Shown: positions 1 through 9,709, counted from the first letter of the stretch. The stretch is 45,054 bases of DNA from Deltaproteobacteria bacterium (GCA_016936575.1 JAFGXQ010000221.1:1-45054), one strand, 5' to 3'. Made by a program: numbers and translations. The notes: generated by a model from the sequence alone, not told the origin.

Positions 1-230
1 CCCTTTTTAAGGGGGATTATTGATGCTTTTCCCCAATTTTCTGTACATAAAAAGATGTGATGGATGATCAGGGTTTATCCCGGGCCGTTCCGGGAGGCGG
101 CGGCAGATAAACTACCGCCCAACAATATTTTTACAGAAATCGGTATTCTTGCGACCACCCTGACTATTCAATTGGACGTGTGGACAATCACTGCGTATCG
201 TTTAAAAAGGGACAGGTGGGATTGTAAATC
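1..230. other. Window edge, no gene recognised
   Basis: This stretch lies downstream of the glycosidase-like lipoprotein gene, which is read leftwards and stops at 231. Open frames here are short and run antisense to that gene. I see no RNA gene and no convincing terminator hairpin with a T-run. Confidence 0.5.
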
Positions 231-2564
231 CTACATCTTTTCTAACAGAATCACCCAATCATCATTGGTGTTCTCTGGAGGGTTGCCCGAAGATACGGTG
301 CCGCCTCCGGTGACGGTGGTTGCATTGCCCACGAAAGCGCCTGTTTCGGGGTTGAACCATTCAAGGGAGAAGTTGCCGCTGCCTGCGGAGAGGTTGATGT
401 CGGTGCTGCCGCCGTCTTCGAGATATACCACATACCGCTGTCCTGGTTCTGCGACGCACCAGCCTTCGGAGACCAGGTCGTCATGGGGGGCCAACCCATT
501 CAGTTCATCATTGAACTGCTGAAAGAACCACAGGGCATTGGCCAGGTCGGTGTATTTGTCGTCGCGGGTGCGGTGATCCTGGCAGTCCAGGTCGGTGCAG
601 CCGGTTTGGTATCCGTAGTAAAACTCCACGCCGGCACCGCCGCCGGTGAAGGTTCCCCAAATTCCATCACTGCGGACCATTTCGCGGTCATTTGGATCAA
701 CATTCACTCCGATGCCGGCCGACCCTTGCTCGTCATTGGCAACCACCCATTTTTTACCGGCAGAGGCAGAGTTGTTTACCCAGGTTGCCACGGTACTGTG
801 ATTGCTTCCCGGATCGTTCTGCAAAGATGCACCGGTCAGCTCAGAGTTGCTGCCGATAAAGCTGTTGTAACGGTCTTTTTCATTCGGATAAGTGTGCAGC
901 ACGCGCAGATGATTGTACGGATCAATGGCAGCCAAATAACCGACGATGTCCACCATGTCAGCGTTGTCTTCGCTGTACTCCTCGCACATGTTCCAATTGA
1001 GCCCCAGGTGGTGACCGAATCGGGCCACCAATTCACGATAATAAATTTTATTTTCGCGACCCAGCTCGCCGCCGTCCATCACGCCGTCGTTTTCAGTTTC
1101 GTGGGTTTTAAAGTGAATGAACATACCGAGTTGGTCAGCGTACTGGTACACCTTTTCCCATTGGGCGGTTTTCGATACATCAAAGCGATCGGGGTACAGG
1201 GCCGACCAACTGTCATCGCTGCTGCCGGGATTTTCTCGCAGGTGCGGGTACACATGACCGTCATCACCGTTTCCCGACACCGTGAATGTCAAATGCGAAA
1301 ACGCGTTTAGTCCCTTGCCCGCGAGATATGCGAGGGATCCGAGAATGTTTTGACCTTTGCCGTTTTGCCAAGTGTAGGCCGATGCGCTCGCTGCGTCGAA
1401 ATCGCCCGCATGGGGGCTCCAATCATACTTGCCTGCTGTGGCGTCGAAGTCCTCATAGTTAAAGTAATTTTCAGGTGCGTCGGAACCACCTTTCACAAAA
1501 TATGTTCCGGTGTCTGCGTATCGCAGGTAATGTTCTCCCACTACTTCAAGGCGTCCGGTGGCGCGGAAGTCTCTGCCGGTTTTGTCACTCGGTGCGATGT
1601 CAAACGATCCGGTAGTGCCGTCAATGCCGCTTACCTGGCTGCCTTCGCCGCTGTTTAGCGAAATGGCCACGTCTGTGCCGGTTCTAAACGACACGGTGTA
1701 GTTCCAGGTGCCGGTTTGATTTGGCGCGAAGTGAACCAGCCAGATGTTGCCCGATGTGGCGCTGGTTTCCGCCGCGTTTCCGTCGGCCGCGTAGTAGCCC
1801 GGTACCACAAACGTTTCGCTGCCATTGGTAAAGGTAACATTCAGTCGGTAATCCATAAACGGATTCGGGGTCGCGGTCTCGTTGGTGTTCGGCCCCGAGA
1901 CTTCCAGGTTGACTTTGTGCCATTTTTTTAATTCGCCTTTCACAATCACATCGCCGTCACTGTCAGAGTCGGTGTCGGAATCGGTGTCGGCATCGGAATC
2001 TGCATCCGAGTCGGTGTCCGCATCGCCGTCACTACCGGTTTCGCAGGGAGCGGAACCGCACATGCAAACGCTTGTGTCTGAACCGCTGTTCAAACAATCG
2101 GTAGCGCCGGGAAACATCGCCTGACATTCCGCAGTGGTATCGCATTGGTCTAAGTCGGCGTCAGAATCTGCATCTGCGTCTGAATCGGCATCAGAGTCGG
2201 CATCCGAGTCTGCATCAGAGTCTGTGTCTGTGTCGGTGTCGCTATCAGAATCCGTATCCGAATCTGCGTCAGAGTCTGCATCCGAGTCAGCATCCGTATC
2301 TGAATCTGCATCGGTATCTGCATCAGCATCTGCATCCGTATCTGCATCCGTGTCGGCGTCGGTATCCGCGTCGGCGTCCGCATCCGTATCTGCATCAGTG
2401 TCACTATCCGAATCGGTATCAGAATCTGTATCCGCATCGGTATCACTGTCTGTATCTGAATCCGTATCACCGTCTGTACCGGTCGCGTTGTCTTCGCTCT
2501 CGGTTCCGCATCCCAGCACAAAAACATATGCGCAAAGTGTAAATATCCAAATAATCTGTCTCAT
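231..2564 (-). CDS. Secreted lipoprotein with Asp-repeat stalk, DUF5060 domain and glycosidase-like barrel
   Basis: The 777-residue product has a lipoprotein signal peptide with lipobox VLGC (Cys19), so it is probably anchored in the outer membrane. Residues 30-138 and 178-205 are almost pure Asp alternating with Ser, Thr or Ala. Between them lies a six-Cys insert (141-174). Residues about 211-300 match the DUF5060 beta-sandwich style. Residues about 330-655 look like a TIM-barrel hydrolase of the DUF4038/apiosidase-like type, with plausible catalytic acids in NMCEEY (Glu528/529) and NDEQG (Asp611/Glu612). The last 100 residues resemble the 'collagen-binding domain of putative collagenase' family, which usually ends such enzymes. 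The start is supported by GGGAG six bases upstream. Inference: it cleaves an extracellular polysaccharide or glycoconjugate; the substrate cannot be read from sequence. The domain calls are by eye. Confidence 0.85.
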   Translation of the reverse strand: MRQIIWIFTLCAYVFVLGCGTESEDNATGTDGDTDSDTDSDTDADTDSDTDSDSDTDADTDADADADTDADTDADTDADADADTDADSDTDADSDADSDADSDTDSDSDTDTDTDSDADSDADSDADSDADADSDADLDQCDTTAECQAMFPGATDCLNSGSDTSVCMCGSAPCETGSDGDADTDSDADSDADTDSDTDSDSDGDVIVKGELKKWHKVNLEVSGPNTNETATPNPFMDYRLNVTFTNGSETFVVPGYYAADGNAAETSATSGNIWLVHFAPNQTGTWNYTVSFRTGTDVAISLNSGEGSQVSGIDGTTGSFDIAPSDKTGRDFRATGRLEVVGEHYLRYADTGTYFVKGGSDAPENYFNYEDFDATAGKYDWSPHAGDFDAASASAYTWQNGKGQNILGSLAYLAGKGLNAFSHLTFTVSGNGDDGHVYPHLRENPGSSDDSWSALYPDRFDVSKTAQWEKVYQYADQLGMFIHFKTHETENDGVMDGGELGRENKIYYRELVARFGHHLGLNWNMCEEYSEDNADMVDIVGYLAAIDPYNHLRVLHTYPNEKDRYNSFIGSNSELTGASLQNDPGSNHSTVATWVNNSASAGKKWVVANDEQGSAGIGVNVDPNDREMVRSDGIWGTFTGGGAGVEFYYGYQTGCTDLDCQDHRTRDDKYTDLANALWFFQQFNDELNGLAPHDDLVSEGWCVAEPGQRYVVYLEDGGSTDINLSAGSGNFSLEWFNPETGAFVGNATTVTGGGTVSSGNPPENTNDDWVILLEKM
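1950..2033 (-). repeat. Second Asp-Ser/Thr/Ala repeat block
   Basis: A six-base periodic stretch encodes alternating Asp with Ser, Thr or Ala (residues 178-205 of the lipoprotein). It links the Cys-rich insert to the DUF5060 domain. The third codon positions vary, so the protein pattern is more conserved than the DNA. Confidence 0.85.
2151..2477 (-). repeat. Main Asp-Ser/Thr/Ala repeat block
   Basis: About 109 residues (30-138) of strict two-residue periodicity: Asp at every second position, with Ser, Thr or Ala between. It directly follows the lipid-anchored N-terminus. It is probably an extended acidic, possibly calcium-binding or glycosylated, stalk that holds the enzyme away from the membrane. 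The same DNA read forward gives a long Ser/Ala/Glu-rich open frame, which is an artefact of the repeat. Confidence 0.9.
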
Positions 2565-2783
2565 CTTACTCCCTTTCCGTTTGAGGCCATCCGTTTGTGC
2601 GGCAGTGGGCCCATAGATGTTTGGGAGGTCAAATGAAGATGGAAAAAAGTATCAAAATTTTTTTCGCAGTATCGCTGATACGTTTTTGCTGGGTTGCTTC
2701 ACCTCCCCTTTTGAATGAACGGTAGAACCCGCGTTACCCAAAAATCGACCCATGGAATTGTTCGAGTTTCTGTGGGACGGGCA

Positions 2784-4403
2784 TCAGCCGTAGCACCGCT
2801 CGTCTTCTCTATTCGGTTGTATTCTGGGTAAACGAATTTGAAAGCATGCGCCGCCGGTTGGTTTGGAACAAACCTTGAACGCACCATGGTGGGTTTGGGA
2901 CACAATAAAATACGATACAGACAGCCCGAGTCCGGTTCCCGCGCCCGGTGATTTGGTTGTGAAAAACGGTTCAAATATCCGGTTGCGAATGGGGTCCGGG
3001 ATGCCGGGACCGTTATCTGCGATTTCGACAATGACGGTATCGCTTTCGCGGTGATACGCGGTTTTCAAAAAGAATTCAGAGGTGATTCCCCGCGCGGCAT
3101 GAGCGTCGTACATCGCCTGGGCGCCGTTTTTCAATATGTTCATGAACACCTGCTGTAACTCGCTGGGAATACACTCCAGCAACGGCACCGTACGGTCGTA
3201 ATTTTTATTGACTTGAATTTGTTTGAAATCGTATTTCTTTTTGAGATTGTAATCTGTCGATGCGATATTTACTGTCTGATCCAGCAGTTCCGAGACGTCG
3301 TGTGGTGAGAATGTGTGGTGGTCATCGCGAGAAAAATTGAGCATGTCCTGCACGATTGTCGACATCCGATGGCAGGCATCGGTCATCGAATGCAGCAATC
3401 TGAAAACATGACGTTCGTCGAGGTACCCGGAGAATGCGTCCGTGGGCAGATTCCACTGTTCCGCTGCAGCTCGGTTGGATTTCCGTGAAACATCGAGTCG
3501 CTGTTTGAGCACCTGAATGCTCTGCTGCAGGCCGGCCAACGGATTGTTAATTTCATGCGCGATACCTGCAGCCAATCCGCCGATGGACATCATTTTCTCG
3601 GTCTGTATAATGGTTTCCCGCATTTTGTGCTGTTCTGTGGTGTCGCGCAGCAGACCGTTGAACAGTATTCCCTGAGGGGTTTCCTGCGGCGTGGAAATTC
3701 CTTCCACCCAGATGGTTTGTCCGCAGGGCAAAATAAACCGCGCTTCATATTGCCACATTGAACGTGTTTGAATAGCGGTTTCAATACTGCGGAAAACATC
3801 GGCAAAGTCGTCCGGGTGGATTCTGCTCATCACTACATGGAACGCCTGTTCCATCGGAATGTCCCCACCCAGAAAATGGTCGACGCCTTCACTGAAAAAG
3901 CTGAATCCCCGGGAACCGTCGTTGTTGGCGTAGAATTGATATATGGCTCCGGGAAACCTCGATATGGCGCCGGAAATGATAGATTCCGTATTTGATGCGA
4001 CTGCCAGCGCATGTTCACTGGTGTGCAACTGGTTTTGCAAAAAAGACGCGAACGCGAGAAGTGTGGATTCCAGGCTGGGGAGAATGCCCGGAATGAAACA
4101 GAAGTGCCATAACGTGTCGGTCACCGGTTCGATGTGAACTTCGTTTCCCAGCGTGACCAGTATCCCGCGCAATGATTGGTATCGATCGCCGTGTACCAAC
4201 GTTTCGATTTGTTGTTCTTCGCAAAAAATGACGTTGAATTCTGATTGCAGCAGCGCTTCAGGCGCGGGCCGGGGTGAAAAAAAATCAGGGCAATTGGGGG
4301 ACAATGAAACAAAGGACACAGAAAGATTCGCGGCGTCGGAAATCGGGTATGGTCCCTGGGCGGCGAACGATGGAAAGCCTTTGCTGGGGAGATGGAATTT
4401 CAT
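2784..4403 (-). CDS. Soluble PAS-domain sensor histidine kinase
   Basis: From the ATG at 4403 the product is 539 residues with no membrane segment. An N-terminal region of about 140 residues is unassigned. A PAS domain covers about 147-260, ending in the usual LLRDTTEQ linker. The HisKA dimerisation helix carries the phospho-acceptor His283 in [12 protein letters not shown]. The HATPase domain has the N box ([10 protein letters not shown]), G1 (DNGPGIP), F box (FEPFFTTK) and G2 (GTGLGL). All catalytic boxes are intact. An upstream in-frame TTG at 4439 would add 12 residues; GGAGGAG lies too far from the ATG to decide. No response regulator is adjacent, so it is an orphan kinase here. PAS in cytosolic kinases usually senses redox state or small ligands; the signal is unknown. 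Confidence 0.88.
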   Translation of the reverse strand: MKFHLPSKGFPSFAAQGPYPISDAANLSVSFVSLSPNCPDFFSPRPAPEALLQSEFNVIFCEEQQIETLVHGDRYQSLRGILVTLGNEVHIEPVTDTLWHFCFIPGILPSLESTLLAFASFLQNQLHTSEHALAVASNTESIISGAISRFPGAIYQFYANNDGSRGFSFFSEGVDHFLGGDIPMEQAFHVVMSRIHPDDFADVFRSIETAIQTRSMWQYEARFILPCGQTIWVEGISTPQETPQGILFNGLLRDTTEQHKMRETIIQTEKMMSIGGLAAGIAHEINNPLAGLQQSIQVLKQRLDVSRKSNRAAAEQWNLPTDAFSGYLDERHVFRLLHSMTDACHRMSTIVQDMLNFSRDDHHTFSPHDVSELLDQTVNIASTDYNLKKKYDFKQIQVNKNYDRTVPLLECIPSELQQVFMNILKNGAQAMYDAHAARGITSEFFLKTAYHRESDTVIVEIADNGPGIPDPIRNRIFEPFFTTKSPGAGTGLGLSVSYFIVSQTHHGAFKVCSKPTGGACFQIRLPRIQPNREDERCYG

Positions 4404-4628
4404 GTGGAAGAAATGTACCACTCCTCCGATGCATCGCAAGACTATGTGGTAAAAAAAGAGTGGAAAAACAATTGGTTATCCGATGTTAAGATATCGCGAT
4501 CTTATCGATATGCAACATATTCTGGAGCAAATATATTCATGCTGATGTCACTGCCGATACATGGATTGCCATCCATCCGGAAATCAACAAAGGAGTTGTG
4601 AAGCAGGTGCTATATGTGCGGGTGGTGG

Positions 4629-5231
4629 CTACTGGTCGACAGTCTGTTTCAGCCATTTTTCGAACGCGCGCAATGCTCGTCCTCGGTGGCTGATTTTTTT
4701 TTTGTTTTCGTCGCTCAGCTCGGCCATAGTGCACTGACGTTCGATGGGGATAAACACGGGGTCATAACCGAATCCGTTATCGCCACTGGGCGAATAAGAG
4801 ATTTTTCCCTCGATTGTCCCACGGAATATCCGGGGGGGAGTACCCGTCTCTACGAATGCAAGCGCGCATTCGAAACGGGCGGTGCGTTGTTCGTCCGGGA
4901 CGTCTCGCAACTCGTGCAGCAGCTTTTCGTAGCGTTCAATGTCACTGAGACCGGGGCCGCCGTAGCGAGCGGAATATACCCCCGGCGCCCCATCCAGCGC
5001 GTCCACCACGAGTCCGGAGTCATCTGCGAGGGTAGGAACCCCAAAGACATCGAATACAGTCTGTGCCTTTTTGGCTGCATTTCCTTCAAATGTATCGCGG
5101 TCTTCGATGATTTCCGGGGCGCCTTCGAGGTCGAGCAACGACTGAACGTCAAATCCCATTTCCGCCACTATCGCGTTGATCTCCTTCACTTTGCCCCGGT
5201 TACCGGTGGCCACGATCAGTTTTCGGCTCAT
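4629..5231 (-). CDS. rdgB: XTP/dITP diphosphatase (HAM1/RdgB family)
   Basis: The 200-residue product hydrolyses non-canonical purine triphosphates (XTP, ITP, dITP) to monophosphates and pyrophosphate, keeping them out of nucleic acids. The family start VATGNRGKVKEI is at residues 7-18. The motifs DTFEGNAAKKA, LADDSGLVVDAL and GAPGVYSARY follow, and near the C-terminus FGYDPVF and SHRGRAL. Length is normal for the family. The start ATG overlaps the rph stop as ATGA, so the two are translationally coupled and share an operon. The rph-rdgB order is common in bacteria. Confidence 0.96.
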   Translation of the reverse strand: MSRKLIVATGNRGKVKEINAIVAEMGFDVQSLLDLEGAPEIIEDRDTFEGNAAKKAQTVFDVFGVPTLADDSGLVVDALDGAPGVYSARYGGPGLSDIERYEKLLHELRDVPDEQRTARFECALAFVETGTPPRIFRGTIEGKISYSPSGDNGFGYDPVFIPIERQCTMAELSDENKKKISHRGRALRAFEKWLKQTVDQ

Positions 5232-5986
5232 AGTTCCTCCGGCCGTTGCATCAGCGACTCGAGGGAGATACCGACCGATGTCAGCGTTATCCGCTGATTT
5301 TCGGTTAGCGCGGTGATACCTTTTAGTCCCAATTGCGTCATGGCGGTCAGATCGTCAAATGAATAGAGTTGTCCTTCTGCCGTTCCTTGAACTTCCACAA
5401 TCCCACCCTTGTCGTCCGCTGCGATATTGAGATCGACATCTGCCGAAGAGTCTTCATCGTAATTCAAATCGAGCAGGCAATCGCCGTTTTTCATTCCCAC
5501 GCTGACCGCTGCGATTTGCCGCTTCAACGGCTTGTTTTTGATTCGACCTTCATTCTGCAGTTTTTCAAGCGCCAGGGCGAGCGCCACCCAGCCGCCGGTA
5601 ATCGAAGCGGTGCGGGTTCCGCCGTCTGCCTGTATTACATCGCAATCGATGGTGATGGTGATTTCGCCCAGTCGCGCCGGCCAGACGCTGGCACGAAGTG
5701 CGCGTGCGATGAGTCGTTGTATTTCCTGGGAGCGACTTGACGGCCAGCGCCCGAATTGTCCTTCTCGCTTGTTTCGAGAGGCGTTGGCTCGCGGTAGCAT
5801 AGCGTATTCCGCAGTGACCCAGCCTTTGCCTTTTCCGCGCAACCAATCATTTACTTTGTTTTCCACTGATGCGGTGCAGATCACTTTGGTATTACCGGTT
5901 TCGATGAGTACGGACCCCTCGGGATGTGTTAAATAGTTCGGTGTAATAATGACCTGGCGGCCCACATCATTTCGCAGTCTTTTCAT
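5228..5986 (-). CDS. rph: Ribonuclease PH
   Basis: The 252-residue product is the phosphorolytic 3'-5' exoribonuclease that trims tRNA 3' ends, using phosphate and releasing nucleoside diphosphates. The family N-terminus MKRLRNDVGRQV, the RSQEIQRLIARALRA helix (85-99) and the active-site strand DVIQADGGTRTASITG (116-131) are all visible. I chose the ATG at 5986 because it begins exactly at the family start and has AAAGGA upstream; a longer frame to 6070 runs into the kinase gene. The gene overlaps the upstream kinase by 20 bases and the downstream rdgB by four, so all are one transcript. Confidence 0.96.
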   Translation of the reverse strand: MKRLRNDVGRQVIITPNYLTHPEGSVLIETGNTKVICTASVENKVNDWLRGKGKGWVTAEYAMLPRANASRNKREGQFGRWPSSRSQEIQRLIARALRASVWPARLGEITITIDCDVIQADGGTRTASITGGWVALALALEKLQNEGRIKNKPLKRQIAAVSVGMKNGDCLLDLNYDEDSSADVDLNIAADDKGGIVEVQGTAEGQLYSFDDLTAMTQLGLKGITALTENQRITLTSVGISLESLMQRPEEL

Positions 5987-7529
5987 TTCTAATCCTTTTC
6001 TGGGTTGGCAGTGTGATTTCAAAAACAGCGCCTTGCGTTTCGGCGTCAATGTACTGAATATTTCCGTCATGTGCCAGACAGATTTGTCTCACCATTGCCA
6101 GTCCGAGTCCGGTTCCCTCGCTCTTTGTCGTGAAGAACGGATCGAAAATATTGGCGATGGAGTCATGAGGAATGCCGCTGCCGGTATCTTCCACGCGAAG
6201 AATTAGTTCTTCGTCTGTCTGTCGCGTTGCAATGTGAAGGGTTCCCCCCGACGGCATCGCCTGAATACCGTTACGAATCAGGTTCATCATGACCTGCACC
6301 ATCTGCTCTTTGTCAAAAAATGCATTGTCTGATTCCGCGTCCAGATGCAACTGAACGGCAATGCTTGAATCTGCCAGTTCGGTGGCCATGAAATCAACGG
6401 TGTTTTCAATTACGCTATGTAGTCGATGCCTGCCGATGGAGGGTGCGGGAAGTCGCGCAAATCGTAAGTATGCTTCGGTGATTCGCGTGAGGCGTTCGAT
6501 TTCATCCTGCATGGCGCCAAGCAGTTGAAGCGCTTCTTCTTTTGAACCGTCGGGGCCGATTTCGTCTTTCAGCAGGTCGGCATTCAGATCTAATGAAGAA
6601 AGCGGGTTGCGAATCTCGTGCGTCACCTGGGCCGCGATGCGTCCGGCCGTAGCCAGTCGTTCTGAGCGAATGAGTCGCTTGTCGCGTTCTTCGAGGGCGT
6701 TGGTCATATGGTTGAAATTGTCGGCCAGTACGCCGATTTCATCGTTGCGCTGTATATGGGTCCGGGTGCCGAAATCGCCCGCTGCAACTTTGGAAACCGC
6801 CTGCTGCAGTTGTTTCAGAGGCGCGAGCAGATGCCGGGTGGAAACGACAATGGTGATTCCCAGAATCAACGCCAGGCTGCCCAAAATACTCAGCACCACC
6901 GTTGCCATATTACCATTTTCCACCGCTTCCAGCGATACGTCGGTAATATGGGTGCGCACATCGGTACCGATTCCCTGGAGTACTTTGTTCAACAGTCGCT
7001 CCGAGCGTTTCAGATTCTCGGTGCTTGAAATCGCGTCAGAGGCTTTCCCCATATCGAGTACCGTGAACAGGCGGACAAATTTATTTTCATTCATTCGATA
7101 GCGACGCCGCACGTCTCGCAGCCGGGCACGCAGTTCGCGTAGAAAGGTGACTTCATCACGTGGCAGGAACTGCCCCTGCTCCGACAGCAGATTATCAATC
7201 AGATCAATCAGACGGGTCAGTCGTTCCGGTCTGTATTTTCGCGCGGCATTCAGCCAGTCACGGGTCATCGGGTGGTTGGGTTCTTCCTGCAGCCTGTCCA
7301 TCAACGTATTGAAGATAACCTGTGTGGATTGTATTTCAGAGGTTCCAAGAGCCAATGGCACGTACATTTTGTTAATGAGGTTCATTTCGTGAACAGAACG
7401 CTTATAAATCACGAGACTATAGACCATCAGGCCGGTGAAAATTGCGATAATCATCGCCAGGCCGATCACCACCCGGTTGCTGACCGAATACTTCAGATGG
7501 GTGTTCGAGTTGGTACGCCCCTCGGACAT
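5967..7529 (-). CDS. Membrane sensor histidine kinase with HAMP domain
   Basis: The 520-residue product has two membrane helices (about 20-41 and 211-231). They enclose a periplasmic helical sensor region of about 170 residues. A HAMP linker follows (about 232-285), then HisKA with phospho-acceptor His304 in QVTHEIRNPL, and an HATPase domain with N box (NLIRNGIQAM), G1 (EDTGSGIP) and G2 (GTGLGL). All catalytic motifs are present. It starts six bases after the HD-GYP regulator stop and lacks a clear ribosome site, so translation is probably coupled. The neighbouring regulator is its likely partner. The periplasmic signal cannot be read from sequence. Confidence 0.93.
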   Translation of the reverse strand: MSEGRTNSNTHLKYSVSNRVVIGLAMIIAIFTGLMVYSLVIYKRSVHEMNLINKMYVPLALGTSEIQSTQVIFNTLMDRLQEEPNHPMTRDWLNAARKYRPERLTRLIDLIDNLLSEQGQFLPRDEVTFLRELRARLRDVRRRYRMNENKFVRLFTVLDMGKASDAISSTENLKRSERLLNKVLQGIGTDVRTHITDVSLEAVENGNMATVVLSILGSLALILGITIVVSTRHLLAPLKQLQQAVSKVAAGDFGTRTHIQRNDEIGVLADNFNHMTNALEERDKRLIRSERLATAGRIAAQVTHEIRNPLSSLDLNADLLKDEIGPDGSKEEALQLLGAMQDEIERLTRITEAYLRFARLPAPSIGRHRLHSVIENTVDFMATELADSSIAVQLHLDAESDNAFFDKEQMVQVMMNLIRNGIQAMPSGGTLHIATRQTDEELILRVEDTGSGIPHDSIANIFDPFFTTKSEGTGLGLAMVRQICLAHDGNIQYIDAETQGAVFEITLPTQKRIRNEKTAK

Positions 7530-7535
7530 GGAAGG

Positions 7536-9065
7536 TTACTTTGGAATGGGAATGTTGCGGCGGACACAGTCCTGACGATAAGCCTCAATTCCCTCCAGAA
7601 ACGCTTCAGCGGTGGTCGGATCAAACTGATAGCCGGAGAACTTCTTGATCTCGTCGACCGCATTGGCATGGGTGAGCGCTTTTCGGTATGCGCGATCAGA
7701 AGTCATGGCGTCATAGGCATCGGCCACGGAGAGAATACGTGCCACCAGTGGAATTTCCGTTCCCTTCAATCCGGTGGGGTATCCCTTGCCGTCCCAGCGC
7801 TCATGGTGGTACTCCACGCCGGGAATCACATTGTTGAGAAACTCGATGGGCTCGAGAATTTCTTTGCCGTATGCGGGATGCTGTTTGAAGATTTCGTATT
7901 CTTCATCGGTGAGTTTTCCTGGTTTATTCAGATTGGTATGACAGCCCAGTTTGCCGATGTCGTGCAACATGGCGGCCTGGGTGATAATCTCAAGGTCATC
8001 TTCGGAAACATGAAGCTGTTTGGCAACAATACGAGAATACAGGGTCACCCGATCGGAGTGACCGGCGGTGTATGTATCCATCGCTTCCAGCGCGCGGGCC
8101 AGGGCCTGGATGGTCTGCCTGAAAGATTGTTTAAGGCCGCCGTATAGTTCCGCATTGTCAATTGCAGCGGCGGAACGGGATCCGAGAATATCCATCATTT
8201 TTCTTTGGCCGATGGTGAAATGGAACCCATTGGTGCATGAGAACGCCGTCAGCACACCGATTTCCTCTTGGCGAGCGACCAGCGGCGTCACCGCAAGTGA
8301 CGACAGATTGGACGGCACGACCAGAAAGAAGCGATGCGCTTCTTCGTTCTGGGCCAGAATGAAGCGATTTTTTTTCACTTCGTTGACCACCAGGGGAATA
8401 TCGAGCGCTGCCGCCATCACATCCGCGCTGGATTGCGGGTCAATGTACTGCCGTTGCAAAGTGAATTGCCCGGTGGATTTTGTTCTGAGATACAAGCCCA
8501 CCGCATCGCATTTGAGATTTTTTATCAACGCCGATAAGATGGACTCGATGACTTCATCGAGTGAAAGTGTAGATTGTAGTTCTTCGGAGAGCTGGTGAAG
8601 CGAGAGGATTTCTTTCAGTCGAACATTCTCTGAAATAAGACGCTGCTTCTCCATGCCCCGGTGAACGATATGCACCACTTCCTCAACCTTGAACGGTTTC
8701 AGAATGTAATCGTACGCGCCTTTTTTCATGGCTTCGATGGCGGTTTCCACGGTACCGAATCCGGTCATGATAACCGTCAGAAGATTATCGTGATTTTCCT
8801 GAATATATTCCAACAGCTCCAGTCCGCCCATGTTCGGCATTTTCAGGTCGGAAATCACCATATTGAAATGATTGTCTTTCAGTACCTGCACGGCAGCTTT
8901 TCCATCAGGCGCGGTAACGACCTCAAATCCCTCAAGGGTTAGAAAGTCTGCAAGAATTTCGCGAATCACTTTTTCGTCGTCGACCACGAGAATTTTGGAG
9001 ATTTCGCTCGAAGAAGGAACAGAATCAATATTTACCAGGTTCAGTTTTATACTCGATTGCGTCAC
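7536..9065 (-). CDS. Response regulator with REC, GAF and HD-GYP domains
   Basis: The 509-residue protein has a receiver domain (about 24-140) with acidic pocket VVDDE and phospho-acceptor Asp73 in ISDLKMPNMGG. A GAF domain lies at about 160-310 and an HD-GYP domain at about 318-500. HD-GYP proteins hydrolyse cyclic di-GMP. Here the HD pair (His368-Asp369 in MLHDIGKLG) and the HHERWDGKGYP signature (420-430) are complete, so activity is expected. The start codon is GTG at 9065 with AAGGG upstream. It sits between a winged-helix-like protein (16-base gap) and the membrane kinase (six-base gap) in one operon. The GAF domain may bind a second ligand. Inference: the kinase phosphorylates REC to set cyclic di-GMP breakdown. 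Confidence 0.95.
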   Translation of the reverse strand: MTQSSIKLNLVNIDSVPSSSEISKILVVDDEKVIREILADFLTLEGFEVVTAPDGKAAVQVLKDNHFNMVISDLKMPNMGGLELLEYIQENHDNLLTVIMTGFGTVETAIEAMKKGAYDYILKPFKVEEVVHIVHRGMEKQRLISENVRLKEILSLHQLSEELQSTLSLDEVIESILSALIKNLKCDAVGLYLRTKSTGQFTLQRQYIDPQSSADVMAAALDIPLVVNEVKKNRFILAQNEEAHRFFLVVPSNLSSLAVTPLVARQEEIGVLTAFSCTNGFHFTIGQRKMMDILGSRSAAAIDNAELYGGLKQSFRQTIQALARALEAMDTYTAGHSDRVTLYSRIVAKQLHVSEDDLEIITQAAMLHDIGKLGCHTNLNKPGKLTDEEYEIFKQHPAYGKEILEPIEFLNNVIPGVEYHHERWDGKGYPTGLKGTEIPLVARILSVADAYDAMTSDRAYRKALTHANAVDEIKKFSGYQFDPTTAEAFLEGIEAYRQDCVRRNIPIPK

Positions 9066-9081
9066 AGGAAACCCTTACTGT

Positions 9082-9669
9082 TCAGTTGAAATATGTTGAT
9101 GCGAAATAGTTCAGCCCGGCTTCTGACATTTCGTAATTATAGACAGTACCGTTGCCGACTCCCTGGGCATGTACATTTACGTAATTTTCCAATCGCATAC
9201 GGATGACTTTCCGGACGTTTTCGTGGCGAATCTGAAGATTCAGCACCTCTTCACCGTGTTTGGATATGGCTTTTGCGGAGAGTGCACCCAGGTTTTTCTG
9301 ATTGGCGTCCCATAATATCGCCAACACTTTGAACGCCTGTTTTCGCGCGTTTCCAGATACTGAAATTGCTTTCGCCAGTTTGGGATCAATACCTGCCGCC
9401 AATCCGGCTGTGGATTCGGGTGCATCTTCCGAAACCGCAGCGGTATTCGCTTCCGAGGTAGGGGGTGTCGGCGCAGATTGTGCCTCGACCGGTTCGGTCG
9501 AAGGGGGAGGAGCGGAGTCGGTATAACCAGTTGGTGCCGCGGGGTCGTCTTTCCCCAGATAATGTTTTGCCAAATCCAACACTTCTTCTGCTAAATCCGC
9601 AACCAGAATTCGGGGCTTCTTCAGTGGGCCGGGGGCGCTTCTGAATTGGTCTATAAGGAATCGAATCAT
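9082..9669 (-). CDS. Uncharacterised protein with winged-helix-like C-terminus
   Basis: The 195-residue product has no family I can name. Residues 1-42 form a basic then amphipathic helical segment. Residues about 43-95 are a Pro/Ala/Ser/Thr-rich linker. Residues about 103-195 read as a winged helix: helices around AFKVLAILWDAN, LSAKAISKHGEEVL and ENVRKVIRMRLENY, then a hairpin and a closing segment with MSEAGLNYF, like the usual 'L(T/S)..G..Y' end of such domains. It has no signal peptide or membrane helix. GAGGAG lies seven bases before the ATG. It heads the HD-GYP/kinase/rph/rdgB operon, so it may be a DNA-binding or adaptor partner of that signalling pair (inference). Confidence 0.8.
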   Translation of the reverse strand: MIRFLIDQFRSAPGPLKKPRILVADLAEEVLDLAKHYLGKDDPAAPTGYTDSAPPPSTEPVEAQSAPTPPTSEANTAAVSEDAPESTAGLAAGIDPKLAKAISVSGNARKQAFKVLAILWDANQKNLGALSAKAISKHGEEVLNLQIRHENVRKVIRMRLENYVNVHAQGVGNGTVYNYEMSEAGLNYFASTYFN

Positions 9670-9709
9670 TGGTACTCCTCTAAAAAGGGGTTAAAACTGC
9701 ACGGAGCTG

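Noticed and set aside
483..1310. 275-residue plus-strand frame
   Set aside because: It is antisense to the glycosidase-like gene, has no ribosome site and no domain features; the opposite strand has clear domains.
1950..2477. Tandem repeats taken as a CRISPR or minisatellite
   Set aside because: The period is six bases with variable third positions and no spacers; it encodes a protein repeat.
2134..2616. Ser/Ala/Glu-rich plus-strand frame
   Set aside because: It is the mirror of the Asp-repeat coding sequence, whose six-base period keeps several frames open.
2669..2681. Palindrome with five-base arms followed by T-run on the plus strand
   Set aside because: No plus-strand gene precedes it and on the minus strand there is no T-run after the stem; too short to call.
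4561..4576. Inverted repeat after rdgB
   Set aside because: Six-base arms with no T-run on the minus strand, so it is not a good terminator.
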